Shown here in pieces: positions 51,780 through 61,269 of a DNA stretch of 64,000 nucleotides. The DNA lies in contig NZ_SZNK01000001.1 of NCBI RefSeq assembly GCF_005217615.1, forward strand, positions 949,501 to 1,013,500, written 5' to 3'. The number at the start of each line of letters is the position of its first letter. The first letter of the stretch is position 1. A program made the translations under genes and the position numbers. This DNA comes from Brevibacillus antibioticus (GTDB lineage Bacteria; Bacillota; Bacilli; Brevibacillales; Brevibacillaceae). The notes under the pieces are model-generated. The model saw only the letters and a list, made by a program, of their open reading frames with translations. It was not told where the DNA came from and searched no databases.

Positions 51780-52331
51780 TCAATTGGGTTCTGCATTTGG
51801 AATAATCGCGACGATATGGGTGATTGGAATAACGATAGAGGCTCCGTTGGTACGTGAGGAGGATAAGGTCCATAATTCAATGAGTCCTTCATCCACTCTA
51901 AGAAGCTTGCCGACTCGGTAAGAACGACTCTCAGGTCCCATATCTGTCGTCAGTAAGACCTCCACAAGTTGATCGTTTCTCATGCATTTGCTGAGTTCTT
52001 GGCGAAGCCCTTCTATACATGCTTGATCCGCTGATTCTTCCGTTTCGACATCTACCTTTACTATTGGTGCCGGGATGACGATTGGCTTCGGAGCTTCTAC
52101 TTGTACATAAGGTGCCTCTACTTGTACAACAGGCGATTCTACCTGCACAACAGGAGCTTCTACTTGAGGCGTGGGGCTGGTCACATTCACTTGAGGTGCG
52201 CGAACGTAGATACGCACAAAACGGCGTAATTGCCTGAGCAGACTTTTGGATTTGCGTTTGGTAGATCGCTTCTTGCAGCGGCATAAGCGGGCTTGCTTTG
52301 CTTTTAGCTTCTTCTTTCTCAATCCTTTCAA
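51780..52331 (-). CDS. Coat-like protein with basic head and QVEAP repeats
   Basis: Translation probably starts at TTG 52331 behind AAGGAGGG, giving 183 residues; the longer frame is not supported. The first 45 residues are extremely Lys/Arg-rich (KKKLKAKQARLCRCKKRSTK). Five QVEAP/QVESP-type units follow, ending KPIVIPAPIVKVD. A compact C-terminal domain reads CIEGLRQELSKC and YRVGKLLRVDEGLIELWTLS. The organisation, next to coat genes, suggests a spore-surface structural protein. No named family. Confidence 0.6.
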   Translation of the reverse strand: MKGLRKKKLKAKQARLCRCKKRSTKRKSKSLLRQLRRFVRIYVRAPQVNVTSPTPQVEAPVVQVESPVVQVEAPYVQVEAPKPIVIPAPIVKVDVETEESADQACIEGLRQELSKCMRNDQLVEVLLTTDMGPESRSYRVGKLLRVDEGLIELWTLSSSRTNGASIVIPITHIVAIIPNAEPN

Positions 52332-52516
52332 AGTCAACACCCTCCTTACTATGCATGCAATATCATATTCAAGAGAGGGATGACCGCATTGGACTAACAC
52401 CTGATTTGACAAAATCAGGCAGGGAAACATTAGCAAAATTAGATGATTTTTTTAAAAAAGCAGGAAAATCGTGTATACTTATCAGGTAATCTCAAAAAGA
52501 TAGATGGAGGTTTCTC

Positions 52517-53563
52517 ATGAATCGTACGCCGATTGCCCCCATGGGAGTGGGGAAGCTGTTGGACAAGAGCTTTTCAGTGTATCGCCAGCATTTTGGAGCA
52601 TTTTTTTTGTTGGCTTTAATTTGGTTCGGTCCATTATTACTCCTGCAGCAACTGCTTCTAGTTGACCTTACCCGAGTGCCTTTGCTCGCACAAGATACAG
52701 AAGGTCTAGACTTTGCAGAATCGTTAGGCGCAAGATTTGCTGGACAAGAAGAATTTATGACACAAAGCATTCCTATGCTGCTCCTATTCATATTCCTTGT
52801 CGCACCGATCCTTTTGATCATCGGCTATCCGCAAATGCTTTCCGGTTCTATTTTACTGACGAAGGCTGCTCTTGAGGGAGAGACCTTGAGCTTAAAAGAT
52901 GCCTTGAAGGGGGCACTTCGCCGATTTTGGCCGCTCGCGGGCAGTACTTTCCTATATGGAGTAATTGCGTTTGCAGTGTCGACAGCATTTGTCATCGTAT
53001 ATGGATTGATTTTCTTTATGATCGGCTTCGCTGGTGGAGCGACATTGGAGTCCATGTTTGATCCGTCAGATGAAGGCGGCATTGTGCTTATGATCGTTCT
53101 GTTTATATTTGGCTATTTATTCTTAATTGCCGGGATGATGCTCGTACCGGGCTTTTTCTTAATTCGTTGGGGTTTTTATATGCCGATTGTTCTGTACGAA
53201 CGTGATGGTATCGGAATCGGCGAGAGCTGGAATTTGACAAAAGGAAACTTTTGGCGTCTATTTGGTCTTTTTGTTGTTCTCAGTGTGATTTATTCCATGT
53301 TCTCTAGCGGCATACAATTAGTACTCACTGGTGTCTTAGGTACATCTATCCTCACGCAAATGCTTCTGGTTGCACTTACCTGCCTCCTGAGCCCTTGGAT
53401 GGCCATTGTTTACGCTTTGGCTTACTTTGATCTACGTGTGAGAAAAGACGGGACAGATTTGCAAGAGCTAGTAAGCCGTCAGCTTGCCACATCTGCACCA
53501 GTAGAACCAGCAGAACCAGCAACTCCAACCCCTGCACAAGAGCCGGGAGTTACACATGATTAG
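52517..53563 (+). CDS. Polytopic membrane protein (GDPD-membrane-domain-like)
   Basis: The 348-residue protein has about six to eight hydrophobic segments and the pattern MGVGKLLDKSFSVYRQHFGA at the start, with a late SWNLTKGNFWRLFGLF, typical of the large group of glycerophosphodiester-phosphodiesterase-associated membrane proteins (DUF7544/YciC-like). It ends in a Pro/Glu-rich tail. It overlaps the following DUF4129 gene by 8 bp and is the first gene of the operon at 52517-57549. ATG 52517 follows GATGGAGG. Confidence 0.75.
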   Translation: MNRTPIAPMGVGKLLDKSFSVYRQHFGAFFLLALIWFGPLLLLQQLLLVDLTRVPLLAQDTEGLDFAESLGARFAGQEEFMTQSIPMLLLFIFLVAPILLIIGYPQMLSGSILLTKAALEGETLSLKDALKGALRRFWPLAGSTFLYGVIAFAVSTAFVIVYGLIFFMIGFAGGATLESMFDPSDEGGIVLMIVLFIFGYLFLIAGMMLVPGFFLIRWGFYMPIVLYERDGIGIGESWNLTKGNFWRLFGLFVVLSVIYSMFSSGIQLVLTGVLGTSILTQMLLVALTCLLSPWMAIVYALAYFDLRVRKDGTDLQELVSRQLATSAPVEPAEPATPTPAQEPGVTHD

Positions 53564-54182
53564 CACGAGTCCTTGGGTAGATGACAAGGAGCATTTACAA
53601 GAGATTCTAGCCAGAGACGAGTTCAATTTGCCCCAAAGCAGTGGAGAGAACTGGGTTCAAAAAGCGATGGAGTTTCTGATCGAGTTGATCGCAGATCTTT
53701 TTCAGTGGACCCATATTCCAACTGGTGCGGCTAATACCGTATCTACACTCGTGCTCATTATGGCAGTGCTGGGACTGGTTGGCATCATTTACTGGTTGTT
53801 CCGCAGAATGATTTGGGAACAGAAGAAGCATCGACCGCTGTTTATGGACGGTGAAAAAATACGTTCTCATGCAGACTATTTGCGTGATGCGAAAGAAAAA
53901 GCAGCACGAGGAGAATGGCGGGAAGGAGAACGCTCGTTGTTTTTGGCGTTGTTGGTTTATTTGCAAATGAAGTCATGGGTTCGTGTGGAAAAATGGAAAA
54001 CGAATTGGGAATACGCGGAAGAAATTGAGGCGAATCAGCCGAGCTTACGCGAAGTGTTCGGCCGCTTTGCACGAGAATTCGACGCTGTTTGGTACGGGCA
54101 GGCACTTGTTGATGAAGGGGCGTTCTGGCAGCGTGTAAACGAACTGGAAGGCATCTGGCGCGAGGAGGGACAGCATGAATAG
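53556..54182 (+). CDS. DUF4129-domain membrane protein
   Basis: The 208-residue protein has one membrane helix (VSTLVLIMAVLGLVGIIYWL) and a C-terminal DUF4129 region with ADYLRDAKEKAARGEWREGE, RSLFLALLVYLQ and YAEEI...FGRFAREFDAVWYGQ. It overlaps both neighbours by 8 bp. DUF4129 proteins occur with MoxR and DUF58 genes and are thought to help in envelope or polysaccharide processes. Confidence 0.8.
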   Translation: MISTSPWVDDKEHLQEILARDEFNLPQSSGENWVQKAMEFLIELIADLFQWTHIPTGAANTVSTLVLIMAVLGLVGIIYWLFRRMIWEQKKHRPLFMDGEKIRSHADYLRDAKEKAARGEWREGERSLFLALLVYLQMKSWVRVEKWKTNWEYAEEIEANQPSLREVFGRFAREFDAVWYGQALVDEGAFWQRVNELEGIWREEGQHE

Positions 54183-55299
54183 TTTGCGCACCTATCGTGT
54201 CGGAATCGTTGTGGCTACCTTGTTGCTCATCATCGTGGGCTGGTTGATCGTCAAGCCTACAGCTAAGCAACTCCCACCGTACTTGGCTTCGTCTGCACAG
54301 CCAAGCGGAATCAAGGCAGTGCTCGTACTACTGGAGGAAAAAGGTAAGCAGGTAAAGGAATGGCGGCAGCCTATGCGTTTTTTACCAACAGCAACTGGGC
54401 AGGCCATGCTCGTAGTAGAGCCGGAAAGACTGATGCCAGAGGAACAGATAGCCATTCTGGATTGGGTCAGTGAAGGCAATGATCTGATTCTCTTTCAGTC
54501 GAGACCAGAGTGGGAAGACCTTCCCTTTTATACGGAGAACATCCGAGGTAAAGAAAATCAGGAGCGAAACATTCAGGGACCTCTCGTTCAGGGCAGGTTC
54601 ATGGGCAAAGCAGGCACCTCATTGAGATTTTTAGAAGATGACGACATGGAGCCACTTCTCTACGATGATCAGGGGATACTCGGAGGAAGAACAGAGGTGG
54701 GAGATGGCAGTGTTACGTTTTTTCTCGTACCGGAATGGCTAACGAATCAAAAAATTGAGCGACTGTCCCACTTTGAAGCGATCTGGCCGTATGTACAAGG
54801 AGATTGGTCTGTTCTTTGGATAGACGAATACCATCATGGCTTGCAAGAAAAACCAGGTTTTTTGGCGATCTATCCGGGATGGCTCATAGCCGCTTGCATG
54901 CAACTCGGTATCCTGCTTTTGCTGTATGTGTGGTGGAGAGGAAAACGTTTTGGACCAGTCTATACGCTTAGGGAATGGACGGTGCGTCGTGGTGATGAGA
55001 CGTTGCTCGCCGTGTCTAGCTGGTATGAGCGAAGAGGGCTGGCACAGGATGCGTTGCGCCATCGAGAAGCGTACATGCGACAACTGTTGTACGATCGGTG
55101 GGGAGTGCACCAACGAGCTGATCGTCTGGAAATCGTGCGATATGCCAAAACAAGATGGACAAATCAAGAGGCAGAGAGATTCGACCATCTGCTGGAACGA
55201 CTGGATCAGGCAAAAAACGAAGGGCGATACTCGCCAAAAATCTTGCTTGCAGACAGTCTTTTGTTGGATGAGATTACGAAGCGTTTGGAGAAGGAGTGA
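54175..55299 (+). CDS. DUF4350-domain protein
   Basis: A 374-residue protein with an N-terminal membrane anchor (VGIVVATLLLIIVGWLIVKP), a DUF4350-type alpha/beta domain (SGIKAVLVLLEEKGKQVKEW, EEQIAILDWVSEGNDLILFQ), a second membrane helix near residue 240 and a helical C-terminal part. It sits between DUF4129 and MoxR genes, with overlaps of 8 and 4 bp. Confidence 0.8.
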   Translation: MNSLRTYRVGIVVATLLLIIVGWLIVKPTAKQLPPYLASSAQPSGIKAVLVLLEEKGKQVKEWRQPMRFLPTATGQAMLVVEPERLMPEEQIAILDWVSEGNDLILFQSRPEWEDLPFYTENIRGKENQERNIQGPLVQGRFMGKAGTSLRFLEDDDMEPLLYDDQGILGGRTEVGDGSVTFFLVPEWLTNQKIERLSHFEAIWPYVQGDWSVLWIDEYHHGLQEKPGFLAIYPGWLIAACMQLGILLLLYVWWRGKRFGPVYTLREWTVRRGDETLLAVSSWYERRGLAQDALRHREAYMRQLLYDRWGVHQRADRLEIVRYAKTRWTNQEAERFDHLLERLDQAKNEGRYSPKILLADSLLLDEITKRLEKE

Positions 55300-56228
55300 C
55301 AACTACCGTGGAGCAATTGTTGCAACAAATGGAAAAAGAGCTGGTTGGTCAGCGGCAAAATGTTCGGCTGATGCTAACCGCTTTGGTTGCCGGTGGACAC
55401 GTCTTGCTAGAGGGCGTACCCGGTATCGGAAAGACGAAAATGGTAAAGACCTTATCTGAGTTAATGGGGGGCGTGAGCAAGCGCGTCCAGTTTACGCCTG
55501 ACATGATGCCATCGGACATTATTGGTCATGTGGTGTTCAATATGCAGCAGAACCAGTTTGAGACAATCAAAGGTCCTGTTTTCGCAAATTTATTGCTGGC
55601 GGATGAGATCAACCGGACTCCTCCGAAAACCCAAGCGGCCCTTTTAGAAGCAATGGAGGAGGGGCAGGTGACGATTCATGGTGTCACATATCCTTTGCCA
55701 GATCCGTTTTTCGTCGTCGCTACGCAAAACCCGGTGGAGTACGAAGGAACGTATGTGCTGCCGGAAGCACAGCTCGATCGCTTTTTGTTCAAGCTAACGA
55801 TGTCGTATCCTTCCCATGAAAATGAAAAGCAAATCCTCGCGAAACATATTCCCAACAAGCGCAGCCACGAGCCTAATCAAGAGCCGCTCTTTACCTGGGA
55901 GGCGATTTTGGAGAAGCGACGCCAATTAGAAGAAGTGGTTGTGGATGATTCAATTCTGGAGTACATTACGACACTGATTCGCAATACACGCGAAACGAAA
56001 CGATTGCTCTTAGGTGCCAGCTCTCGCGCCGGAATCGCCGTGTTGATGGCGAGCAAGGCCTGGGCACTTTTGGACAATCGCAAGTTTGTGACGCCTGATG
56101 ACGTGAAGATGGTAGCCCGCCCTGCATTGCGGCACCGACTCATTCTGTCACCGCAGGTAGAATTGGAGGGGGGTACCAGTGACCACATCATCGAAGAGAC
56201 GCTGGCGGCTATTCCAGTTCCTCGCTGA
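55296..56228 (+). CDS. MoxR-family AAA ATPase
   Basis: The 310-residue ATPase has GVPGIGKTKMVKTL (Walker A), LLLADEINRTPPKTQAALLE (Walker B with the MoxR INR), VVATQNPVEYEGTY and a C-terminal lid (KFVTPDDVKMVARPALRHR). MoxR proteins act as chaperones for assembly of partner complexes, often with a DUF58 protein. Starts at GTG 55296 overlapping the previous stop; a GTG at 55308 is an alternative. It overlaps the next gene by 50 bp. Confidence 0.9.
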   Translation: MTTTVEQLLQQMEKELVGQRQNVRLMLTALVAGGHVLLEGVPGIGKTKMVKTLSELMGGVSKRVQFTPDMMPSDIIGHVVFNMQQNQFETIKGPVFANLLLADEINRTPPKTQAALLEAMEEGQVTIHGVTYPLPDPFFVVATQNPVEYEGTYVLPEAQLDRFLFKLTMSYPSHENEKQILAKHIPNKRSHEPNQEPLFTWEAILEKRRQLEEVVVDDSILEYITTLIRNTRETKRLLLGASSRAGIAVLMASKAWALLDNRKFVTPDDVKMVARPALRHRLILSPQVELEGGTSDHIIEETLAAIPVPR

Positions 56229-57549
56229 TTTTTTGGCAGACCGATTTGTTTTGCCATCTAAGCGACTGCTCGTGGCAGTTTTGCTAGGCACACCTATCGC
56301 GGTCGTCGGATTTCTACTTGAGATTGGCTATTCGGCATTCTTTTTGTACAACGGTTTACTCCTGATCGCTAGCATCTTGGATTGGGTTACCATCCCAAAA
56401 CGGCGAGACTTGGAGATCCGGCGAATCCTGCCTGAGCAGACGGATATCGGACAATCGTTTTCGATCGAGCTTGAGCTTGCCAATAGAAGCGGGCAATCCG
56501 TTTCGTACTCCATCGTGGATGATCTTCCGCTGTCATTTGAAGAAGCCGGACCACTCACAGGTGTGATGGAGCAACCCTTAACCAACATCAGTTTTGAAAC
56601 AAGAGGAAAAGAACGTGGAAAATACGTGTTCCGCTGGCTTTTCATGCGTTGGCATGGCAAGCTAGGCTTGTGGTATCGCCAAAGCCGCTTTGCGTGTGAA
56701 CAAACGATCAAGGTATACCCTGACCTTTCAGCCGTTCGTGGCTATTTGGCTTCCTTGCAGGAGAGCTTGATCGTCGACGGGAAAAAAATCATGCGCAGGG
56801 CGAGAGCGGGGACGGAATTCCATGCGATCCGCGATTACGTGCCTGACGATGATCCGCGGATGATTAACTGGGCTGCTTCAGCACGCTCCCGACGTTTGAT
56901 GACGAACCAATATCGACCAGAGCATGGCAAGGTGATTACCATTCTGATCGATTGCGGCAGGTTGATGGGCGTCGAGCTGGATAATCAGACGAGACTGGAT
57001 CGATCGCTGGAGTCTGCGCTCACGTTAGCGGCAGTGGCATTGCGTCAAGGAGATCAGGTGGCGCTTCTAGCCTATTCGCATGAGATTAAGACGTACATAC
57101 CTCCAGGCAGAGGGCTGCGTCACTTGCACACCCTTTTGGAAGCAACCTACAACCTGACGAGTGATTTTGTAGAGGCTGATCCGGCGAAGGCGCTTGAATT
57201 TTTGAATCGCCAGCAGAAGAGAAGGAGCTTGGTGGTTCTTTTTTCAGATATGGAAAACTACCTCGTCGAAGATCAGTTGAGCAATTATTTATGGCGGATG
57301 CGCCGTTCGCATTTGCTCTTGCTGCTGTCTTTGGCAGATCCGCTTCTACATGAATGGAGTCATATAGACACGAGCAACAGCAGCTTGGCGTTTACGAAGG
57401 CAGTAGCTCAACGGTTCCAGCTCGATCGCAGAGCGTTTCAACAAAAAATGATCGGCGCGGGTATCCAGGTACTGGACGTTCCGGCCGATCAATTGACGCT
57501 GACGGTTATCAATACTTATTTAGACATCAAATCAAGAGAAGCTTTGTGA
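56179..57549 (+). CDS. DUF58-domain protein
   Basis: The 456-residue protein begins at GTG 56179 behind GGAGGGG. Two membrane helices (VAVLLGTPIAVVGFLLEIGY and SAFFLYNGLLLIASILDWV) precede a beta-rich region and the DUF58 core with GTEFHAIRDYVPDDDPRMIN, WAASARSRRLMTNQY and a VWA-like ILIDCGRLMG. It is the usual partner of MoxR. Its 3' end overlaps the convergent SpoIIM-like gene by 34 bp. Confidence 0.87.
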   Translation: MTTSSKRRWRLFQFLADFLADRFVLPSKRLLVAVLLGTPIAVVGFLLEIGYSAFFLYNGLLLIASILDWVTIPKRRDLEIRRILPEQTDIGQSFSIELELANRSGQSVSYSIVDDLPLSFEEAGPLTGVMEQPLTNISFETRGKERGKYVFRWLFMRWHGKLGLWYRQSRFACEQTIKVYPDLSAVRGYLASLQESLIVDGKKIMRRARAGTEFHAIRDYVPDDDPRMINWAASARSRRLMTNQYRPEHGKVITILIDCGRLMGVELDNQTRLDRSLESALTLAAVALRQGDQVALLAYSHEIKTYIPPGRGLRHLHTLLEATYNLTSDFVEADPAKALEFLNRQQKRRSLVVLFSDMENYLVEDQLSNYLWRMRRSHLLLLLSLADPLLHEWSHIDTSNSSLAFTKAVAQRFQLDRRAFQQKMIGAGIQVLDVPADQLTLTVINTYLDIKSREAL

Positions 57550-58496
57550 GAATTGGGTCTGTACCCGATGAGGTACCAGGCAATCAGCAAAAGTAATGTG
57601 CCGACAGCTACGATGTACTTGGCTTCGAGGGAGAGACTCGATGGCGTAATATAGCCCTCAATGATTCCCGCGATGAACAAGAGTGGGATGGTAGCCAACA
57701 GCAGATGCGCAGACTCTTTTGCCGCCTCCAAAAATTGATGTCTTCTTGCATAGCGGCCGGGCACAAGCAGGCGGTATCCCATGTGAAGACCTGCTCCACC
57801 AGCAATGAAAATGGCAGTCAGCTCGATCACGCCGTGTGGCAAAATGTAGGCCCAAAACGCATAGCTGCTATCTGCCTGATAGTAGACAGCTGCCAGAGCT
57901 CCAACCAGAAGGCCATTGAATAAGAGAAGGTAGATGGGGACGATCCCAAACGTAATTCCACTGACAAAGGCTAGCATCGCGACTTTGATGTTGTTGGTCA
58001 TAATCGTCGTGGAGATGACTGGACTGTCGAGAGATTCGTGCCCATCTCCCAGCTTGGATGGATCGATCTGCTCAGCCATCCCTTGTGGTAATACATAATA
58101 CAGGTTGTGTGGATCGACCATGACGGCGGCAAAGCCAGAAATACCACCGATGATGAAGAGAAGCGCTGCCACACCAATGAAGCTCATTCGCTTATGTACG
58201 AGACCCATCAAGTAGCTGCCAAAGAACTGCTTGAGCTGCTGCCAGCTACCAATTCGCTGCTTATAAGCCAAATTATGTGCACGTAAGACGAGTTGGTTTA
58301 AGTAGAGGGTGATCTCGTCTGCAGGATGGTAGGAGCGTACATAGGCCAAATGAGCAGATGTTTTCTTATATAGTTGTGTCAGGCGATCAATATCGGTTGC
58401 ACTGATGTGCCGAGGTTGTCGGGTAAAACGCTCCACTAATTGTTCTAGTTCGGCCCAAGAGGCTTTATGCTTGTGCCAAAACGAGGTAATATCCAT
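57516..58496 (-). CDS. SpoIIM/DUF95-family membrane protein
   Basis: I start at ATG 58496 behind AAGGAGG (326 residues). After a 100-residue cytoplasmic helical region, five or six membrane helices follow, with the family blocks RMSFIGVAALLFIIGGISGF, NNIKVAMLAFVSGITFGIVP and PHGVIELTAIFIAGGAGLHMG. This is the stage II sporulation protein M-like (DUF95) family that accompanies MoxR/DUF58/RDD genes. The 3' end overlaps the convergent DUF58 gene by 34 bp. Confidence 0.87.
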   Translation of the reverse strand: MDITSFWHKHKASWAELEQLVERFTRQPRHISATDIDRLTQLYKKTSAHLAYVRSYHPADEITLYLNQLVLRAHNLAYKQRIGSWQQLKQFFGSYLMGLVHKRMSFIGVAALLFIIGGISGFAAVMVDPHNLYYVLPQGMAEQIDPSKLGDGHESLDSPVISTTIMTNNIKVAMLAFVSGITFGIVPIYLLLFNGLLVGALAAVYYQADSSYAFWAYILPHGVIELTAIFIAGGAGLHMGYRLLVPGRYARRHQFLEAAKESAHLLLATIPLLFIAGIIEGYITPSSLSLEAKYIVAVGTLLLLIAWYLIGYRPNSHKASLDLMSK

Positions 58497-58573
58497 GTAT
58501 AATGCCTCCTTCATTAGAAAGTGTGTATTAACTCGAAAAAACCTCAAAGTTTCGAGGGGGGGAGAAAACCATT

Positions 58574-59398
58574 ATGAATGAACCGACATACGTCAGTGGG
58601 TCAAATCGAGAAGCGTCTGTCGTTACACCCGAGCATGTAATGCTGCGATTTCAGACGGCAGGTCTGGGCAGCCGGGCCACTGCGATGCTGATTGATACAG
58701 GAATCTTGCTCCTGGTTAATCTTACTGTATTTATTTTGTTTGGTATAGTTTTATTTGGAAATGGAGATGATTTTTTCCTGGATTCTGACAACTACGCGTT
58801 GGCCATCGTCCTCCTGGTTATCTTCGTAGTCAATTTTGGCTACTATTGGCTACAGGAAGCATTCTGGGGTGGACAGACCGTTGGCAAAAGGCTAGTGGGA
58901 ATCCGGGTCATCCGTGATAATGGACAACCTGCGACGTTTGTTTCCTCGACGATCCGGAATCTGTTTCGCATCATTGACGCAATGCCAACTGGTTATTTTC
59001 TCGGGGCGCTCGTTTGCTTTTTCCACCCCCGTGATAAGCGAATTGGCGATATGGTGGCAGGCACGATTGTCGTCGTGGAGTCAGGACAGCGCTCGACTCT
59101 TTTTCAGAAAAAGAAAGACAATCAACCGAATGGCTTTGATTTGAATCATGCGCTACTCGTGCTTGATGAGCGCCAAAAACAGGCGATTACCCGTGAGGAC
59201 TGGCAGCTGCTTTCCTCCTTCATTAGCAGATTATCTTCATTAACTCAAGCGAAAAAGTATGAACTCGGGAATCAAATAGCCAGCATCATGCGGAAAAAAT
59301 TAGAGCTTGTTGACGAACAGACCAACAAGGAAGACCCGATCCTGTTTTTGCAAAGACTGCACAATCAGCTGCAAAACGAATTTCAACTCCGAAAATAA
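58574..59398 (+). CDS. RDD-family membrane protein
   Basis: The 274-residue protein has the RDD features: R-x-x-A-x-x-ID at SRATAMLIDTGILLLVNLTV, GGQTVGKRLVGIRVI and FFHPRDKRIGDMVAGTIVV. A soluble helical C-terminal part of 90 residues follows. Divergent from the SpoIIM-like gene and part of the same functional neighbourhood. ATG 58574 follows GGGGGGAG. Confidence 0.88.
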   Translation: MNEPTYVSGSNREASVVTPEHVMLRFQTAGLGSRATAMLIDTGILLLVNLTVFILFGIVLFGNGDDFFLDSDNYALAIVLLVIFVVNFGYYWLQEAFWGGQTVGKRLVGIRVIRDNGQPATFVSSTIRNLFRIIDAMPTGYFLGALVCFFHPRDKRIGDMVAGTIVVVESGQRSTLFQKKKDNQPNGFDLNHALLVLDERQKQAITREDWQLLSSFISRLSSLTQAKKYELGNQIASIMRKKLELVDEQTNKEDPILFLQRLHNQLQNEFQLRK

Positions 59399-59535
59399 AA
59401 GGAGGTGCCGCCAATAAAATGGCGGTATTTTCTTTTATTGACGTATTTATCCATGATTCAGCAAAATGCTGCTTCAAAAACTTTCTATGTTATAATGAAA
59501 CCTCATTCTATGTCACAGAAAGGAGGAGGGAGCCG

Positions 59536-60042
59536 ATGGACGACAAATACATGGGAGCGTCATCGACTTCGTCACCGACACTGCCACTCCCGGCAAACGG
59601 GAAGCAGAAAGGAAGACGCAGAAGAGGCAGCCTTTTTCAGGCATTGATTCCCTCCCAGACAGAAGGTAAGCGTCCTTTACTACCAATCGTTTTGGCCGTT
59701 CTGGTCTGGGTAGGACTCGCTTATGCTGGATATGCCTTTGCTGTTTATACGTTGGACAAGCAGCAGCAATTTGTGAACCAACGAATTGATCAAATTCAAG
59801 AAGATAATCAAAAGCAGATGAAGGCACTGGGAGATCAATTGGCTCTGGTCCAGGAAGAAATGCAAAATGTCCAGAAGGGTCTGGGAAGTCTGGAAGAAGA
59901 TCTGACATTGACGGGTGAAACCATTGGTGGAACTAACAAGACCAAAGAAGCCCTGCAGGATCGGGTTGACCAGCTCAACAAACAGCTGGTTGATTTGAAA
60001 GCATCGCTGAAAAAATTGGAGGATGCTGCCCGTGCTTGGTAA
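59536..60042 (+). CDS. Membrane-anchored coiled-coil protein
   Basis: From ATG 59536, behind AGGAGGAGGG, the protein is 168 residues: a Ser/Pro/basic cytoplasmic head, one membrane helix (LPIVLAVLVWVGLAYAGYAF) and an extended coiled coil from residue 75 (KQQQFVNQRIDQIQEDNQKQ and onwards) outside the cell. It overlaps the next gene by 20 bp. No named family; probably a scaffold or partner of the downstream glycosidase. Confidence 0.7.
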   Translation: MDDKYMGASSTSSPTLPLPANGKQKGRRRRGSLFQALIPSQTEGKRPLLPIVLAVLVWVGLAYAGYAFAVYTLDKQQQFVNQRIDQIQEDNQKQMKALGDQLALVQEEMQNVQKGLGSLEEDLTLTGETIGGTNKTKEALQDRVDQLNKQLVDLKASLKKLEDAARAW

Positions 60043-61102
60043 GATCAACCGTTTCTTTCTCTTTCTGTTGGCGCCTGCTCTCGGTTTTTTGGTCGCTTTT
60101 GCGCTGGACAATCCCGTGGACAAGCTCCAGACAGAAGGCCTGAAGCTTTCTTCTGCCGTAGCGAAGAGCCAAGCAGATGAGCTGGGGGAACGGCTCAACG
60201 ACACCAAGGTGCAGCTTCGTAACGTAGAAATCGTCATCGAAGACATCCGGGATCGCTCGAAAAAGGAACAGAAAGAATACGAGCAACAACACAAGAAGAT
60301 CAGCAGCGCACTTGAAGCGAGCAAATCCCAGACACAAAAATCTGCGGATGTATTGGACACGATCTTGTCCAACATGCTAGGCAAGCCGATCGGTCAACAC
60401 TTCGGTAAAAACTCGACAGTGAAAGTCTATTCCCTGCAAGAAGGCGGATACCGCGGTTATATGGCCAAAGTTCGCCTCAATGATCCGAATACGTTGAAAA
60501 TGGTACTGGCCAACAACTCTGTGAAAAGTAAGGGAGAAACGACCAGTCAAGCAGGTAAGCGTACAGGAGCTATTCTTGCGATCAATGCAGGCGGCTTTAT
60601 GGCGGACAAGCAGGGCAACTTGACTCCGTTAGGTATTACGGTTATTGACGGCAAGATTCGAACCTTTTCCAATAATGCAAAGCTGAGCTTTGTCGGTTTT
60701 AACAACAAAGGTCATCTGGTCGGATCAAACATCAAGACGCAGGCCCAAATTACGCAACAAGGGATATTGCAAGGAGCGAGCTTCTTGCCGCGTCTCTTAC
60801 AGGACGGAAAGCGATTACCTATTCCTCGTGAATGGGCGAATGCGCGTCAACCACGAACGCTGATCGGCCATTTCGACAACGGCGATTTGCTGCTGATTGT
60901 CATTGATGGAAGGCGAGACGGCTGGAGTAATGGTGTTACGCTGGAGGAAGCGCAAAGAAAGCTGCAAGAGTGGCATGTCGTGGATGCGTATAACCTCGAC
61001 GGCGGCGGCTCCAGTGCGTTTTATTACAATGGCAAGCTGTTGAACAAGCCTTCTGGTGGCAAAGAACGACGTGTGGTGAGCAATTTGGTCATCATGCCAT
61101 AA
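60023..61102 (+). CDS. Phosphodiester glycosidase (NAGPA-domain) protein
   Basis: The 359-residue protein has a membrane anchor (FLFLLAPALGFLVAFALD), a coiled-coil stalk to about residue 110 and a NAGPA domain: GAILAINAGGFMADKQGNLT, GHFDNGDLLLIVIDGRRDG, and NLDGGGSSAFYYNGKL near the end. This family includes N-acetylglucosamine-1-phosphodiester glycosidases and exopolysaccharide proteins. The start may be GTG 60032, better spaced from TTGGAGG than ATG 60023. Likely cell-surface. Confidence 0.83.
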   Translation: MLPVLGKINRFFLFLLAPALGFLVAFALDNPVDKLQTEGLKLSSAVAKSQADELGERLNDTKVQLRNVEIVIEDIRDRSKKEQKEYEQQHKKISSALEASKSQTQKSADVLDTILSNMLGKPIGQHFGKNSTVKVYSLQEGGYRGYMAKVRLNDPNTLKMVLANNSVKSKGETTSQAGKRTGAILAINAGGFMADKQGNLTPLGITVIDGKIRTFSNNAKLSFVGFNNKGHLVGSNIKTQAQITQQGILQGASFLPRLLQDGKRLPIPREWANARQPRTLIGHFDNGDLLLIVIDGRRDGWSNGVTLEEAQRKLQEWHVVDAYNLDGGGSSAFYYNGKLLNKPSGGKERRVVSNLVIMP

Positions 61103-61113
61103 GCAATAATCGA

Positions 61114-61164
61114 AACACTCTTCTGAGAAGACGACAAGTCTTGCTGCAGAAGAGTGTTTTTTTC
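61114..61164 (+). terminator. Intrinsic terminator
   Basis: AACACTCTTCT (61114-61124) pairs with AGAAGAGTGTT (61148-61158) followed by TTTTTCT. Confidence 0.8.
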
Positions 61165-61269
61165 TGTAGAGAAAAGTTTGCCTAGGCAACTGTGAATGTG
61201 GGTTGACCTTAAAAAATGCTGAAAATTATAATAATAGTAGTTGTAATGAAATGGAATAGGAGGGATCGC

